From F-183 sp964627455 (GTDB lineage: Bacteria > Acidobacteriota > Terriglobia > Bryobacterales > Bryobacteraceae): DNA of 64,000 nucleotides. The notes under the pieces were generated by a model. It did no database searches and was not told the origin of the DNA. It was given only the letters and a program-made list of their open reading frames with translations. Location of the stretch: contig CAZVKC010000007.1 in assembly GCA_964627455.1 (NCBI GenBank), positions 62,001 through 126,000 of the forward strand. Direction: 5' to 3'. This document shows positions 62,802 through 64,000 of the stretch, piece by piece (positions within the stretch are counted from its first letter, which is position 1; the number at the start of each line of letters is the position of its first letter). A program made the translations under genes and the position numbers.

Positions 62802-63505
62802 CTCACACTCCGTTTTCTTCGCCAGCGTTCGCTCGGCGGCAATTCGATCACGTCGATCAGTTGCGCCATCGCATACCGGATGTGTTCCCGGGCCGCCTCG
62901 TCAGCGCGCAGAATATCGTCGGAGGCCACGGCTTCCGCGAGTTTGCCATGATATCCGGCGGGCAGCGGGCGGATCTGCGCCACCCGGTCCGACAGCCAGT
63001 TGTACATCAGGTCCTGCTCACGCTCGATGGCGCTTCGCAACAACTCGCAGCGGCCGCCCTCGGCGATCTTGAGATGAAACTTCACGTGCTTCAACCGCAC
63101 CGAATACAGAAACTCAGGCTCGGCGTCGCCCTCGTCGCAGATCGCGTATAACTTGTCCAGTTGCTCGCCCGCGCGGATCAGATCTTCGCGCTCCTTGGCG
63201 CTTGCGTTCGCGGCGAACAGGCGCGCGGCCTGACTTTCAAGCGCCTCACGCAACAGGTAGCGTTCGAGCACTTCCTGCTTGGGCGGGATCCGCACGCGAG
63301 TTCCCGCGCGTGGCCGCGTTTCGATCAACCCGGCTGCTTCCAAACGCTGCAGCGCTTCCGAAATCGGCAGCAAACTCATTCCCAGTTCTTCGGCCAGCTT
63401 GCGGCGGGACAACGCAGCCCCCGGCGGATAGTCGCCCTTCAGAATCCGCTCGCGGATCCTTTCATACGCAAGCTGCGCAAGTGAAGGTTTCTTCTTGGTG
63501 GACAC
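62798..63505 (-). CDS. GntR-family transcriptional regulator (FCD/FadR-like)
   Basis: 235 residues from GTG 63505. The winged helix is at residues ~5-70 (ERIRERILKGDYPPGAALSRRKLAEELGMSLLPISEALQRLEAAGLIETRPRAGTRV). The C-terminal all-helical FCD domain (~85-220) has EFLYSVRLKHVKFHLKI and the YHGKLAEAV histidine region that binds ligand through a metal. Its stop overlaps the creatininase start. The likely operator overlaps the divergent promoters just upstream. A ligand might be an acyl or amide product. Confidence 0.93.
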   Translation of the reverse strand: MSTKKKPSLAQLAYERIRERILKGDYPPGAALSRRKLAEELGMSLLPISEALQRLEAAGLIETRPRAGTRVRIPPKQEVLERYLLREALESQAARLFAANASAKEREDLIRAGEQLDKLYAICDEGDAEPEFLYSVRLKHVKFHLKIAEGGRCELLRSAIEREQDLMYNWLSDRVAQIRPLPAGYHGKLAEAVASDDILRADEAAREHIRYAMAQLIDVIELPPSERWRRKRSVS

Positions 63506-63518
63506 GAGTAAACTTCAG

Positions 63519-63534
63519 TGTATAAGCTTTTACA
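63519..63534. promoter_or_regulatory. GntR operator overlapping divergent -10 elements
   Basis: TGTATAAGCTTTTACA is a near-perfect 16-bp palindrome (14 of 16 symmetric). It contains TATAAG, a -10 for the plus-strand acylase (63521-63526), and TATACA on the minus strand (63523-63518) for the regulator. Starts of transcription would be within about 4-7 nt of both start codons, so both messengers would be nearly leaderless. Neither start has a Shine-Dalgarno sequence. Confidence 0.6.
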
Positions 63535-63536
63535 TC

Positions 63537-64000
63537 ATGTCCCGCCCTTTCCTGCTCGTTTTCCTGCTGTATAGCGCCACTGCCATGGCGGCCCCCGGCG
63601 CCAAAGTCGAGATCCTGCGCGACTCGTTCGGCGTGCCCCACATCTTCGGCAAAACCGACGCCGACGCGGCCTATGGCGTCGGCTACGCGCAGGCGGAGGA
63701 TCGCCTGGAAGAGTTGCTGAAGAACTACCGGCGCGCGGAAGGCACGATGTCCGAGGTCTTCGGTCCGCAGTTCTATCAGCAGGATTACCGGCAGCGCCTG
63801 TGGCGGCACCGCGAGGTAGCCAAAGAGACGTACCCGAAACTGCCCGCCCACATCCGGCAGATGATCGAGGCCTTCCAGGCCGGCGTCGAACAGTACATGC
63901 GCGACAATCCGTCGAAGGTTCCCGCATGGGCGCAGAAGCTCGAGCCGTGGATGCAACTCGCGCTCACGCGCTTCATCATCTTTGGCTGGCCGGAAGGCGA
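63537..64000 (+). CDS. Penicillin acylase family (N-acyl amide hydrolase), 3' end cut by window
   Basis: First 154 codons only. Signal peptide (SRPFLLVFLLYSATAMAAP). The A-subunit start VEILRDSFGVPHIFGKTDADAAYGVGYAQAEDRLEEL matches the penicillin/AHL acylase precursor, which is later cleaved at an internal Ser of the B chain beyond the window. Divergent from the GntR regulator with 31 bp between the starts. Together with the exported creatininase and receptor, it suggests uptake and hydrolysis of an N-acyl or amide compound. Confidence 0.9.
   Translation, partial: MSRPFLLVFLLYSATAMAAPGAKVEILRDSFGVPHIFGKTDADAAYGVGYAQAEDRLEELLKNYRRAEGTMSEVFGPQFYQQDYRQRLWRHREVAKETYPKLPAHIRQMIEAFQAGVEQYMRDNPSKVPAWAQKLEPWMQLALTRFIIFGWPEG

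Overview
The window is a gene-dense, GC-rich stretch of a draft bacterial scaffold with no mobile element, CRISPR array, rRNA or tRNA that I could see. The gene content points to Acidobacteriota, most likely the Solibacter/Bryobacter side (Bryobacterales). The reasons are a PadR regulator fused by position to an ADOP-type duplicated permease, an Oar-like carboxypeptidase-regulatory/TonB-type receptor, many Tat- or Sec-exported enzymes (sulfatase, sugar isomerases, tandem M28 peptidases, creatininase), an acidobacterial-style ECF sigma factor, and a secretin with a cohesin-like C-terminus. This is inferred from gene families; no phylogenetic marker was searched. Five runs of exactly 100 N are scaffold joins. 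Three of them are flanked by identical 55-bp ends, so those contigs really overlap and the split genes (FMN oxidase, ligA, the large receptor) become intact when the N run and one copy are removed.

Layout. 1-10.7 kb: ADOP permease with PadR and a self-operator, a secreted metallo-beta-lactamase-fold hydrolase, a sugar/lipid operon (glycosyltransferase-methyltransferase fusion, TIM-barrel isomerase, NAD-sugar epimerase), two tandem M28 peptidases and folK with an apparent CTG start. 10.7-17.5 kb (all minus): ECF sigma factor coupled to a Gfo/Idh/MocA oxidoreductase, then a run of overlapping genes: exported protein of unknown function, degenerate family-5 solute-binding protein, NtrY-like kinase, NtrX-like sigma-54 activator. 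17.5-28.1 kb: murB, an exported DUF4097-like protein, a Tat-exported FMN alpha-hydroxyacid oxidase carrying a CXXCH motif, a VTT/DedA membrane protein, ligA, an AGE-family epimerase and dnaE. 28.2-33.7 kb: a UlaG-like hydrolase, a cytoplasmic sulfite-oxidase-fold protein, a combined HD-GYP/GAF/GGDEF receptor and a sulfatase.

33.9-46.2 kb (mostly plus): an ECF sigma/anti-sigma/exported-protein operon, a mannonate-dehydratase-like isomerase, a YdcF protein, a TPR/beta-barrel protein overlapping a TIM-barrel hydrolase-like protein (a PgaA/PgaB-like arrangement), glutamine-dependent nadE and a YncE/phosphoesterase fusion. 46.3-49.9 kb: a membrane protein with an N-terminal zinc-ribbon-like motif and a C-terminal LamG/DUF1080-like domain, then a TPR protein and a bidirectional terminator. 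49.9-58.8 kb: pepA-smpB, an alpha/beta hydrolase, a secretin plus two pseudopilins behind a possible structured leader, an M20 peptidase and a TauE/SafE permease. 58.9-64 kb: a GntR-creatininase-receptor operon facing a penicillin-acylase gene across one shared operator/promoter.

The signals that most deserve checking are: the strong excess of the palindrome GGATCC across the whole window; the heme-c-like motif in the FMN oxidase; the four-gene solute-binding-protein/two-component operon; two leaders in which a perfect or near-perfect hairpin pairs the Shine-Dalgarno sequence (before nadE and before the mannonate-dehydratase-like gene); and the three-stem leader before the secretin.
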